Assembly: GCF_025628885.1 (NCBI RefSeq)
Contig: NZ_JAOTIF010000014.1
Location: 62,001 to 126,000 of the forward strand
Length of the DNA: 64,000 bases
Reading direction: 5' to 3'
From: Paraflavisolibacter caeni
GTDB lineage: Bacteria > Bacteroidota > Bacteroidia > Chitinophagales > Chitinophagaceae
In this document: positions 8,776-16,818 of the stretch, in pieces
Numbering within the stretch: position 1 is the first letter of the stretch
Layout of the letters: each line of letters opens with the position of its first letter
The notes under the pieces: model-generated
Told to the model about the DNA's origin: nothing
Seen by the model: only the letters and a program-made list of their open reading frames with translations
Databases searched by the model: none
Translations under genes and position numbers: made by a program

Positions 8776-9969
8776 ATGAAAAAGCTTGTCATCTATATCA
8801 TTTGCCTGGCGGCTTGCTTACAAAGCTTTAGCCAGGAGGAATTTATTGAACCATCCAAGCGACTAGCCCGCATACCCTTCCGGCAGCTTACAGGAGGCGT
8901 TATTTTGTTAAATGCGAGGTTTGCGGCTTTTCCCGACTCGCTCAACTTTATATTGGATACCGGATCCGGTGGTATTTCACTCGATTCTACCACGGTAGAA
9001 TATTTTGGGTTAAAACCGGAGGCTTCTACCCGAACTATCCGTGGCATTGCAGGAATCCGGCAGGTTAGCTTTCTCAACAATCAAAAGCTGCATTTTCCTA
9101 GTTTAACAATAGATAGCTTGAATTTTCATGTCAATAACTATGAAATACTGACAGCTGTATATGGTGAGCGCATCGACGGCATTATTGGCTATTCCGTATT
9201 CAGCCGGTATATCGTCAAGGTGAACTATGACAGCTCTTTCGTGGAATTCTGGACCAAAGGTTTATTAAAATACCCCAGGGGTGGCTATTTAATGAGGCCG
9301 TTTATTTCCACCCTGCCCGTGAATTTTGTCCGGGTAAAAGATGAAGGAGAAAGTAACACCCGCTTTTTATTTGATTTGGGAGCAGGCTTAAATCTGATGC
9401 TGACAACTGACTTTATTAAAGACAGTGCTATACTCAATAAGAAACGAAAGTTATACACCAAAGAAGCAGAAGGACTGGGCGGTAAAATTGATATGCACAT
9501 GACAGTGATCAAAGAGGCAAGGCTGGGACCCTATAAATTTAAAAACGTGCCGGTCTATATTTTTGATGACGATTTTAATATTACTTCCTACCCGTATTTA
9601 GGCGGCATTCTGGGCAGCGACATAATTCGACGATTCAACCTGATCCTCAATTATGACAAAAGAGATTTTTACCTGATTCCAAATTCACACTTCAATGATG
9701 CCTTCGATTACATTTATTCTGGCATTGAACTTTATTTCCAGGATGGCAAGATTATCGTTGGAGACGTGGCCAAAGGTTCTCCTGCTGAAGCGGCAGGTTT
9801 GCTGGAAGGTGATATCGTTGTGGCTGTTAATAAAGATTTTAGTCAAAACTTACAGCATTACAAGGCCAGCCTTCAGGCCTCCGTTGGAAAGGCAAAGCTC
9901 ATCGTAATGCGTGGCGAAGTGCTAAAGGAAATAGAATTTAAAGTAAAGAGCATTCTAAGCAATAAGTAA
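8776..9969 (+). CDS. Aspartyl protease with PDZ domain, secreted
   Basis: A 397-residue exported protein with a signal peptide (MKKLVIYIICLAACLQSFSQ). The start at 8776 is preferred to the ATG at 8755 and a TTG at 8707. Two retropepsin-like lobes are visible: LDTGSGGISLDS (Asp61) and FDLGAGLNLML (Asp200), so both catalytic aspartates of a pepsin-like fold sit in one chain. A PDZ domain follows (about 313-395, IVGDVAKGSPAEAAGLLEGD). This aspartyl-protease/PDZ architecture is common in Bacteroidota, but substrates are not known. It probably acts in the periplasm or at the outer membrane. Confidence 0.85.
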   Translation: MKKLVIYIICLAACLQSFSQEEFIEPSKRLARIPFRQLTGGVILLNARFAAFPDSLNFILDTGSGGISLDSTTVEYFGLKPEASTRTIRGIAGIRQVSFLNNQKLHFPSLTIDSLNFHVNNYEILTAVYGERIDGIIGYSVFSRYIVKVNYDSSFVEFWTKGLLKYPRGGYLMRPFISTLPVNFVRVKDEGESNTRFLFDLGAGLNLMLTTDFIKDSAILNKKRKLYTKEAEGLGGKIDMHMTVIKEARLGPYKFKNVPVYIFDDDFNITSYPYLGGILGSDIIRRFNLILNYDKRDFYLIPNSHFNDAFDYIYSGIELYFQDGKIIVGDVAKGSPAEAAGLLEGDIVVAVNKDFSQNLQHYKASLQASVGKAKLIVMRGEVLKEIEFKVKSILSNK

Positions 9970-10108
9970 CCAGGTAGTCTTTTCAGGAGAAAAGAGAGGA
10001 AGCAGTCAGGAAATGGGGTGATGAGTAATGAGTGATGATTTGGGATTTCGGAGCAGGGAAATAGGGGATTGAGGTTGGGTGGATAAGGTGGGGGCAAAAT
10101 CTGTTTCG

Positions 10109-10163
10109 TGCTTCAGGTATGCTGTAAGTATGCTTCAGGTGTGCTTCAGGTATGCGGAAGGCA
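10109..10163 (+). repeat. Tandem 11-bp repeat, five units (TGCTTCAGGTA)
   Basis: Successive units are TGCTTCAGGTA, TGCTGTAAGTA, TGCTTCAGGTG, TGCTTCAGGTA and TGCGGAAGGCA. Three are near-identical and two are diverged, all in exact 11-base register. Confidence 0.85.
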
Positions 10164-10275
10164 TGGTCGGTTAGATAAAGGGGATAGTAAGTCGTGGGTA
10201 TATGGTAGATACGGAGTTGATCCGGAGTAGTATAGGAGTGGTCGAGGAGGATGTAGTTAGGATGTACGGCTAATG

Positions 10276-10352
10276 TTTACTATAACTCTACTATATGTTT
10301 ACTATAACTTTACTGTAAGTTTCCTATAAGATTACTATAAGGGCTCTATAAG
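10276..10352 (+). repeat. Tandem 11-bp repeat, seven units (consensus TTTACTATAAG)
   Basis: Units are TTTACTATAAC, TCTACTATATG, TTTACTATAAC, TTTACTGTAAG, TTTCCTATAAG, ATTACTATAAG and GGCTCTATAAG. The same register can be followed upstream through six weaker units from 10210 (for example TACGGAGTTGA, TCCGGAGTAGT, CGAGGAGGATG). The array has the same 11-bp period as the one at 10109 but a different consensus. Confidence 0.85.
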
Positions 10353-10483
10353 ATCACGGCGAAGGGGTGGGAAAATGTTCGGAATGAGGTCAGAATGACG
10401 AATGATTCGAATGAAGAAGGAAGAATGGGGGGTGATAGATGATAGAAAGTAGAGGGGATTTAGAGATTTGGAGTTTGAAGTTT

Positions 10484-10516
10484 GGGGTTTGGGGTTGGAG
10501 TGAAAGGGGTTTAGGG
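10484..10516 (+). other. Four-run G cluster (possible G-quadruplex)
   Basis: GGGG-3-GGGG-11-GGGG-4-GGG on the plus strand, inside about 80 bases that contain almost no C. Folding potential is inferred from the pattern only. Confidence 0.4.
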
Positions 10517-10593
10517 ATGCAGAGGTAATCAAATGTTAGACGGATAGCGCAGATATGGCTTAGATACGGGGTAGGTAGGTAAACTTCTTCGTC

Positions 10594-10625
10594 TTTGCAC
10601 TTGTTGGTTTTATCCCGTAAACTTG
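10594..10625 (+). promoter_or_regulatory. Putative promoter of the M16 peptidase gene
   Basis: TTTG (10594-10597), 20 bases, TAAACTTG (10618-10625). The -7 element differs from TAnnTTTG by one base. It lies 35 bp before the start codon. Confidence 0.45.
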
Positions 10626-10659
10626 CAGACTATTTTATCATCATAAATCAATTATATAC

Positions 10660-11904
10660 GTGGTCAATTTTGAACGTTTTGTTTTAAGCAATGGATTGAG
10701 AGTGATTGTTCACCAGGATACGTCAACCCCAATGGCAGTGGTTAATGTGATGTACGATGTGGGGGCTAAAGATGAGGATACTTCCCGCACAGGTTTTGCC
10801 CATTTGTTTGAGCACCTTATGTTCGGCGGTTCTCTCAACGTTCCGGAATATGACGATCCGTTGCAAATGGCCGGAGGAGAGAACAATGCCTATACCACTA
10901 ACGACCTGACAAATTATTATATACAACTTCCTGCAGAGAACCTGGAAACGGCTTTCTGGCTCGAGAGCGACCGCATGCTATCGCTGGCATTTAGTGAGAA
11001 GAGTCTTGATGTGCAACGGAAAGTAGTATGCGAGGAATTCAAGGAACACTATCTCAACAAACCTTACGGGGATGTATGGCTGAAGATGCGCGAACTGGCT
11101 TACCAGGTGCATCCTTATAAATGGATGACCATAGGCAAGGAGCTTTCACATATTGAAAATGCCCAGTTACAGGACGTAAAGAACTTCTTTTTTAAACACT
11201 ACCGCCCTGTCAATGCGATTTTGGTAGTGGCTGGGAATGTAACTACTGAACAGGTAAGAACCTTAGCAGAGAAGTGGTTTGGCCCGATAGAGCAAGGCGA
11301 AAGGTATGTCCGCCAGTTGCCTAAAGAGCCTGCCCAGAATGCAGACCGTAAGCTGGAAGTGCACGCTGATGTGCCCCTGGACGCGCTGTACAAATGCTGG
11401 CATATTGCCGACAGGGTTGACAAACGCTATTATATAGCCGACCTCATTACAGAAGTACTCGGCGGTGGGCAATCTTCACGCTTATACCAAAGTCTGGTAA
11501 AAGAGCAAAAGCTGTTCTCTAATATTGAATGTTATCACCATGGAACCGTAGATCCAGGTTTACTAACTATTGAAGGCAAACTAGTGAAAGGAGTAAAGAT
11601 TGAAGATGCTGAAGCTGCCATTAACCGGGAACTGGAAAAGCTGAAAACAGATGGTGTGAGTGAATCTGAATTACAGAAGGGCAAGAACAAAACAGAGAGT
11701 GTCATTGCATTTGAGGATATGACGATCATGAACAGGGCCAACAGCCTTGCCTTTTATGAATTGCTTGGCGATGCTAACCTGATGAATACGGAACTGTCAC
11801 GATATCACCAGGTAACGGTACAGGATATCCTGGAGGAAAGCAATGCTATTTTCCGGGAAGGCAATTGCAATACGCTTTGGTATTTATCAAAGAACCTAAG
11901 TTAA
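10660..11904 (+). CDS. M16-family zinc metallopeptidase, catalytic subunit
   Basis: A 414-residue protein starting with GTG at 10660. The zinc-binding HxxEH motif is HLFEH (His48, Glu51, His52), with the distal Glu in VVCEEFKEH (122-130). The C-terminal half has the usual non-catalytic M16 lobe, including the RLYQSLVKEQKLF substrate-positioning region. There is no signal peptide, so the protein is probably cytoplasmic. The next gene, 96 bp downstream, is an M16 protein lacking HxxEH. Together they resemble the two-subunit bacterial M16B peptidases, in which one chain is catalytic and the other helps bind substrate peptides. Confidence 0.93.
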   Translation: MVNFERFVLSNGLRVIVHQDTSTPMAVVNVMYDVGAKDEDTSRTGFAHLFEHLMFGGSLNVPEYDDPLQMAGGENNAYTTNDLTNYYIQLPAENLETAFWLESDRMLSLAFSEKSLDVQRKVVCEEFKEHYLNKPYGDVWLKMRELAYQVHPYKWMTIGKELSHIENAQLQDVKNFFFKHYRPVNAILVVAGNVTTEQVRTLAEKWFGPIEQGERYVRQLPKEPAQNADRKLEVHADVPLDALYKCWHIADRVDKRYYIADLITEVLGGGQSSRLYQSLVKEQKLFSNIECYHHGTVDPGLLTIEGKLVKGVKIEDAEAAINRELEKLKTDGVSESELQKGKNKTESVIAFEDMTIMNRANSLAFYELLGDANLMNTELSRYHQVTVQDILEESNAIFREGNCNTLWYLSKNLS

Positions 11905-11939
11905 ATACTGATGCCACTGTATTTAGCGGAATCCTGTTC

Positions 11940-11962
11940 AAACAGCTAATATGAGCTGTTTT
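11940..11962 (+). terminator. Weak hairpin with T-run between the two M16 genes
   Basis: AAACAGCT-aatatg-AGCTGTTT followed by TAC. The stem is short (8 bp) and could attenuate rather than end transcription between the two subunit genes. Confidence 0.4.
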
Positions 11963-12000
11963 ACATTTCACATTTATTATTCTATATTTTAGTTTCACTT

Positions 12001-13275
12001 ATGCTCAATCGTAAACAACCCCCAGTAATAAAAGACGCTGTAGAATTTGATTTAAAACTTAAACCTTACGAAAAACATGTTCTGAACAATGGTGTAGAAG
12101 TATATGCTGTTGATGCAGGGACAGAGGAAGTGCTGCAAGTTGAATGGGTGTTTTATGCGGGTAACTGGTTTGAGAAAAAGAACCTGATTGCCGCCAGCGC
12201 CAATTTTTTACTGAAAAATGGAACTTCTCAAAAAAGCGCATTCCAGATCAATGAACACTTTGAATTTTATGGCTCTTACCTTAACCGCCACTGTTATAAT
12301 GAGACGGCAACGCTTTCACTACACTGTTTATCCAAACATTTGGAGGAATTGTTGCCTGTGGTTAAAGAATTGATCGTTGACTCTGTTTTTCCTGAAGAGG
12401 AGATCAATATTTATAAGCAAAACATGAAGCAACGGCTGAATGTGAACCTGAAAAAAAGTGATTTTGTAGCAGGCCGGCTCATCGACGCTTACCTCTTTGG
12501 AGAGCACCATCCTTATGGCCGTTATAGCCACTTTGAAGATTTTGACAATGTGAGCCGAGAGCAAATACAGGAGTTTTACCAACAGTATTACCAGAATGGC
12601 AAAATGATCTTATTTGTAGCAGGTAAATTGCCTTCAAATACCATTGAACTGCTCAACAAGTATTTCGGAGACCTGAAAAATGGACAAGTGGAGCTATTTG
12701 ATCATCAATCACAGGCCGCTGCAGAAAAAAAATACCGTGTTACCAATGATCCCAATGGTGTGCAAGGCGCTATCAGGATGGCATCTCCATTTCCCAACCG
12801 CCACCATCCCGATTTTATGAAAGTGCAGGTATTGAACAATGTGCTGGGTGGCTTTTTCGGATCAAGGTTGATGAGTAACATTCGGGAAGACAAGGGTTAT
12901 ACCTATGGTATTCACAGTTACCTGCAAAACCATATTCAGCAAAGCGCCTGGATGATCAGTACAGAGGCGGGCAGAGATGTTTGCGAGGCCACAATTGTTG
13001 AAGTATATAAGGAAATGGAGGATTTGCGCAATGAACCGATAGATGATGAAGAACTGTTGCTGGTACGTAACTATATGATGGGCAGCATCCTGGGAGACCT
13101 GGATGGTCCGTTCCACATCATCAGCCGCTGGAAAAATATTATTCTGAATGGATTGGATGAAAGCTTCTTTTACAAGCAGATACAAACGATTAAAACCGTA
13201 TCAGCAGAGGAATTGCAGCAGTTGGCGAACAAATACCTGGCGCCAGAGCATTTCTATGAGTTAGTTGTTGTCTGA
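12001..13275 (+). CDS. M16-family peptidase-like protein, non-catalytic subunit
   Basis: A 424-residue M16 homologue. At the position of the zinc motif it reads NFLLKNGT, so HxxEH is missing and it cannot bind zinc in the usual way. It keeps the Arg/Tyr substrate-binding motif of the inactive subunit (GSRLMSNIREDKGYTYG). It follows the catalytic M16 gene, and the two are likely partners in a heterodimer. No signal peptide is seen. Both chains are of normal length, so this is a specialised subunit and not a decayed gene. Confidence 0.9.
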   Translation: MLNRKQPPVIKDAVEFDLKLKPYEKHVLNNGVEVYAVDAGTEEVLQVEWVFYAGNWFEKKNLIAASANFLLKNGTSQKSAFQINEHFEFYGSYLNRHCYNETATLSLHCLSKHLEELLPVVKELIVDSVFPEEEINIYKQNMKQRLNVNLKKSDFVAGRLIDAYLFGEHHPYGRYSHFEDFDNVSREQIQEFYQQYYQNGKMILFVAGKLPSNTIELLNKYFGDLKNGQVELFDHQSQAAAEKKYRVTNDPNGVQGAIRMASPFPNRHHPDFMKVQVLNNVLGGFFGSRLMSNIREDKGYTYGIHSYLQNHIQQSAWMISTEAGRDVCEATIVEVYKEMEDLRNEPIDDEELLLVRNYMMGSILGDLDGPFHIISRWKNIILNGLDESFFYKQIQTIKTVSAEELQQLANKYLAPEHFYELVVV

Positions 13276-13286
13276 ATTCCGCTCAA

Positions 13287-13314
13287 TTGATTTATGGTCT
13301 ATAGTTTACATTTG
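13287..13314 (+). promoter_or_regulatory. Promoter of the holin-like gene, inside an inverted repeat
   Basis: TTG (13287-13289), 17 bases, TACATTTG (13307-13314), an exact TAnnTTTG. The -7 element straddles the end of the left arm of the repeat at 13291-13344. Confidence 0.5.
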
Positions 13315-13344
13315 TCAAGGCAACTCTAAACTATAGACCATAAA
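13291..13344. repeat. 18-bp perfect inverted repeat with 18-bp spacer
   Basis: TTTATGGTCTATAGTTTA (13291-13308) and its exact reverse complement (13327-13344). The right arm continues into further TAAACTATAAACT words, the kind of short TAAACTATA-type repeat common between Bacteroidota genes. A similar word occurs at 51369-51380. Confidence 0.8.
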
Positions 13345-13356
13345 CTATAAACTGAT

Positions 13357-13701
13357 ATGGGATTTATTATTAAAGTTCTTGTTACAGCCGTAGCCGCTTT
13401 TGTAGCAGCCTACTTTCTTGATGGCGTTGATATCGTGGATATCAAAACCACAATCATTGTGGCATTGGTGTTGGCGTTATTGAATACGTTCATCAAACCT
13501 ATCCTTGTTATTTTAACGATTCCTATTACCATTCTGACATTAGGTCTATTTCTGCTGGTGATCAACATCCTGATGGTCAAGTGGACGGCAAGCCTGGTGA
13601 GCGGTTTTACTGTTGATGGCTGGTGGCCTGCACTTTTATTCAGCCTGATTGTTTCTTTTGTAAGCTGGGCATTGGAAAAGATCGTGGGTGCTAATGATTG
13701 A
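13357..13701 (+). CDS. Phage-holin-family IV (YvlD-like) membrane protein
   Basis: A 114-residue protein with four hydrophobic segments (about 3-22, 28-50, 53-80 and 88-108). It matches the widespread PF04020 family by length and by the central LNTFIKPILVILTIPITILTLG segment, quoted here only in part. The family name holin IV is historical. Chromosomal members such as YvlD are not known to lyse cells. There are no phage genes nearby. It is probably an inner-membrane protein with its own promoter inside the inverted repeat just upstream. Confidence 0.85.
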   Translation: MGFIIKVLVTAVAAFVAAYFLDGVDIVDIKTTIIVALVLALLNTFIKPILVILTIPITILTLGLFLLVINILMVKWTASLVSGFTVDGWWPALLFSLIVSFVSWALEKIVGAND

Positions 13702-13753
13702 TTATTAGAAAATCATTTCATCATGTAATTTTAAAGAACAAGTATTACATGAG

Positions 13754-15778
13754 ATGAAATTTCACCCTTACAACCTGAGCAGGGAACGCCTCCTCGATTT
13801 TTATAAAAATCTTTTATGGCCACGTCTTATTGAAGAAAAAATGCTGCTGCTGTTGAGGCAGGGAAAGATATCCAAATGGTTTAGCGGGATTGGGCAGGAA
13901 GCCATTTCAGTAGGCGCGACCATGGCTTTGCAACAAGATGAATGGATCATGCCGCTGCACCGCAACCTGGGTGTATTTACTTGCCGGAATATGCCACTGA
14001 ACAAGCTTTTCAAGCAGTGGCAGGGTGATCTTGATGGTTATACCAAAGGACGCGAAAGAAGTTTTCATTTTGGCAGTAAAGAGCATCACATCTGTGGTAT
14101 GATCTCCCACCTTGGTCCTCAACTGTCAGTTGCCGATGGCGTTGCATTGGCCTATAAACTGCGAAAAGAGCAGAAAGTTTCTCTGGCTTTTACTGGTGAG
14201 GGCGGCACCTCAGAAGGCGAATTCCATGAAGCGCTGAATGTAGCAGCAGTCTGGGACCTACCTGTCATCTTCCTGGTTGAAAACAATGGTTATGGTTTAA
14301 GCACTCCTGTCAGCGAGCAGTACCGTTGCCAGCAATTGTCAGATCGAGGGAAGGGTTATGGCATGGAAGCGGTGACCATTGATGGCAATAATGTATTGGA
14401 AGTTTATCATATCATCAAAGGTATCCGGGAATATTGCATCCGCGAACAGAAGCCATACCTGGTGGAATGCATGACATTCCGGATGCGTGGCCATGAAGAA
14501 GCGAGCGGTACAAGATACGTACCTAAAGAATTGATGGAAGAATGGGCGAAAAAAGATCCTATAACGAATTATGAGGAGTGGTTGGTGAAAGAGGGGATAC
14601 TGGGAAATGAAGAGATCACAACAACCAGGAATGAACTGAAACAAAAAATTGAAAAGGAACTCGCGCCTAATTCCGCCCGTTTAGGTGAAACTTATGCTCC
14701 AGTTGCGGAGGAGCCAACCAGCGCTCAATCCTCGCTCGATGAGGTTTATTGTAAGGAAGCTACTTCGACAAGCGAAACTGCACATCATGGCACCCCCTCT
14801 CTAAAAGTTGAGGGAACTAGCGTAAGATTTATTGATGCCATCTCTTCAGGACTTAGACAAAGCCTGCGGAAGCATCCAAACCTTATTTTGATGGGACAGG
14901 ATATTGCAGAATATGGTGGGGTTTTTAAAATCACAGAAGGCTTTGTAACAGAGTTTGGCAAAGAAAGAGTCCGCAATACACCAATTTGTGAAAGTGCCAT
15001 TATTGGTACAGCATTGGGCTTAAGCCTGGAAGGTTTCAAGAGCATGGTAGAAATGCAGTTTGCCGATTTTGTTACCATGGGTTTCAACCAGATCGTCAAC
15101 AACCTGGCAAAAATCTATTACCGCTGGGGGCAGAACGCAGATGTAGTGATCCGCATGCCTACCGGGGCAGGTGTGGGTGCCGGGCCATTCCATAGCCAGA
15201 GTAATGAAGCATGGTTTGTACATACGTCGGGATTGAAGGTCGTTTATCCCTCTACCCCTTATGATGCCAAGGGCCTATTGAATGCTGCTTTCAATGATCC
15301 CAATCCTATACTGTATTTCGAGCACAAGGCATTGTACCGCAGTATCACTGGTCCTGTACCGGAAGAATACTACACAGTGGAAATTGGTAAAGCAAACCAG
15401 GTGCAAACTGGCGTAGATATTTCCATAATCACCTATGGCAGTGGTGTGCATTGGGCTATAGCCTATGCTGCTGAGCACCTGGACATTTCACTTGACATAC
15501 TAGACCTACGCACCCTACTTCCTATAGATTATGAAGCCATCCGTTATTCGGTAAAAAAAACAGGCAAAGTGCTTGTTTTGCATGAGGACAGTTTAACAGG
15601 CGGCATTGGTGGAGAAGTAGTTGCATGGATAGCAGAGCACTGTTTTGAATGGCTGGATGCGCCAGTTATGCGTTGCGCATCGCTGGACACGCCAATTCCT
15701 TTTAATACAGAGCTGGAGCAGACTTTCCTAGCCAAGGCAAGACTCAATGATTATGTTCAAAAATTAATCGATTACTGA
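13754..15778 (+). CDS. 2-oxoacid dehydrogenase E1, fused alpha and beta subunits
   Basis: A 674-residue thiamine-diphosphate E1 component in which the alpha (about 1-300) and beta (about 357-674) subunits of a branched-chain/pyruvate-type dehydrogenase form one chain. The alpha half has the TPP motif GEGGTSEGEF...NNGYGLS. The beta half has GQDIAEYGGVFK, RMPTGAGVGAGPFHSQSNE and LRTLLPIDYEAI. The exact 2-oxoacid substrate cannot be fixed from sequence; branched-chain 2-oxoacids are the usual annotation. No E2 or E3 gene lies adjacent. The linker (about 302-356) is odd: low in family similarity, with TSTSETAHHGTPSLKVEGTS, which looks derived from intergenic repeat DNA. Confidence 0.9.
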   Translation: MKFHPYNLSRERLLDFYKNLLWPRLIEEKMLLLLRQGKISKWFSGIGQEAISVGATMALQQDEWIMPLHRNLGVFTCRNMPLNKLFKQWQGDLDGYTKGRERSFHFGSKEHHICGMISHLGPQLSVADGVALAYKLRKEQKVSLAFTGEGGTSEGEFHEALNVAAVWDLPVIFLVENNGYGLSTPVSEQYRCQQLSDRGKGYGMEAVTIDGNNVLEVYHIIKGIREYCIREQKPYLVECMTFRMRGHEEASGTRYVPKELMEEWAKKDPITNYEEWLVKEGILGNEEITTTRNELKQKIEKELAPNSARLGETYAPVAEEPTSAQSSLDEVYCKEATSTSETAHHGTPSLKVEGTSVRFIDAISSGLRQSLRKHPNLILMGQDIAEYGGVFKITEGFVTEFGKERVRNTPICESAIIGTALGLSLEGFKSMVEMQFADFVTMGFNQIVNNLAKIYYRWGQNADVVIRMPTGAGVGAGPFHSQSNEAWFVHTSGLKVVYPSTPYDAKGLLNAAFNDPNPILYFEHKALYRSITGPVPEEYYTVEIGKANQVQTGVDISIITYGSGVHWAIAYAAEHLDISLDILDLRTLLPIDYEAIRYSVKKTGKVLVLHEDSLTGGIGGEVVAWIAEHCFEWLDAPVMRCASLDTPIPFNTELEQTFLAKARLNDYVQKLIDY

Positions 15779-15822
15779 TCATGGAGTGCAAGTCCTGGGT
15801 CTGTAATCAATAACTTACTGTT

Positions 15823-16722
15823 TTAAGGCACAAGGAATTCCAGTAAACTTTGTTTCAGTTCAATTTTGATTTCTGAAGACTCCTTTAGTTTCACCACTTC
15901 ATCATCTACGTGTACATGGGTTCCATGCCAACTGATGCGGATGTTTTTTCCTGTGATACTATGGAAATCATAATCTTCCTCAATCCCGTTTATTTTATGC
16001 TGAACGTAGGCCGCCAGCTTTTTTCTATCGTGCTCCGGCACTAGTATAACCTCCAGGTGACCATCTCCGGGATCGGCCTGTGGCGCCAGGAATAGATTAG
16101 GACCGATGGATCGCGTATTCATGATCTCAGCCAGAAGAAAATTTCCTGAATGATCAACCCCGTCTATTTCCAGCATACACCGCTTAGCTTCATAGGATAA
16201 AATGATATCATGCAGTAATTCAAGCGCGGCTTTGATCTTCATTTCTGGTACATCAATTTTTTCTTTACCCGTCTTTTTCATTTCCTGCATGAGGTAAGGA
16301 AAAACGCCATAGCCAAAACTTTCCAGGAAGAATTTTGATTCGGGCACATCATATAACCTTCCCACATCATACTTTTTCACTTTTGCCCCTTGCCAGGATC
16401 TAATAATGTCCTGAGTCTCACCTTCAATACCTAATGTCTTTGCAATATTATTTGCTGTACCTAATGGTAACAGACCAATAGGCCAGTTTTTTTCCAGCAT
16501 CTTTCTGTCCAGAAGGTCTCCCACTACGTCCCTTACTGTGCCATCGCCACCAGCCACCACCAACATATCGATATCAGTCTCAATGTCCTTACCAATGTTT
16601 TTTTTCTTTGTAGATGAATATCTACACTCAAAGCCATTTGCCCTCAGGGTTGACATCAACTCTTCTTTTGAATGTTCTTCATCTCCGGCACCAGGATTGT
16701 GTAAAAGCTTTACCACCTTCAT
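15823..16722 (-). CDS. Diacylglycerol kinase-family lipid kinase (YegS-like)
   Basis: A 299-residue cytoplasmic lipid kinase. The catalytic domain contains VVAGGDGTVRDVVGDLL (about 54-71) and LPLGTANNIAKTLG, both signatures of the DAGK_cat family. The C-terminal YegS-like domain includes LLAEIMNTRSIGPNLFLAP, DPGDGHLEVILV and GTHVHVDDE. Members phosphorylate diacylglycerol, phosphatidylglycerol or sphingoid bases. The substrate here is not known, but Bacteroidota sphingolipids make a sphingoid substrate worth considering. It converges with the E1 gene and diverges from surE. Confidence 0.9.
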   Translation of the reverse strand: MKVVKLLHNPGAGDEEHSKEELMSTLRANGFECRYSSTKKKNIGKDIETDIDMLVVAGGDGTVRDVVGDLLDRKMLEKNWPIGLLPLGTANNIAKTLGIEGETQDIIRSWQGAKVKKYDVGRLYDVPESKFFLESFGYGVFPYLMQEMKKTGKEKIDVPEMKIKAALELLHDIILSYEAKRCMLEIDGVDHSGNFLLAEIMNTRSIGPNLFLAPQADPGDGHLEVILVPEHDRKKLAAYVQHKINGIEEDYDFHSITGKNIRISWHGTHVHVDDEVVKLKESSEIKIELKQSLLEFLVP

Positions 16723-16818
16723 AAGAATGCTGTTGAGACTCTAGAAGCTTAAAAAACGTACCACAGTTGAGAAGAGGGTGAATAATATTATGGCATGAAA
16801 AATATAAAATGAATAAGT

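Larger units (their letters stand above)
9970..10593. other. Gene-free block with 11-bp-period repeats and strong G/T strand bias
   Basis: No protein-coding gene is supported on either strand; the open frames here are low-complexity. The plus strand is poor in C, with long G/A/T runs. It holds two tandem arrays with 11-bp period (10109-10163 and 10276-10352, the latter with degenerate extension back to about 10210) and a G-run cluster at 10484-10516. Composition differs sharply from the flanking genes. Confidence 0.7.

Noticed and set aside
10109-10352. CRISPR-like array
   Set aside because: Units are 11 bp with no spacers between them and no cas genes in the window.
13357-13701. Prophage because of a holin-family gene
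   Set aside because: The family is chromosomal in most bacteria and there is no lysis, capsid, tail or integrase gene nearby.
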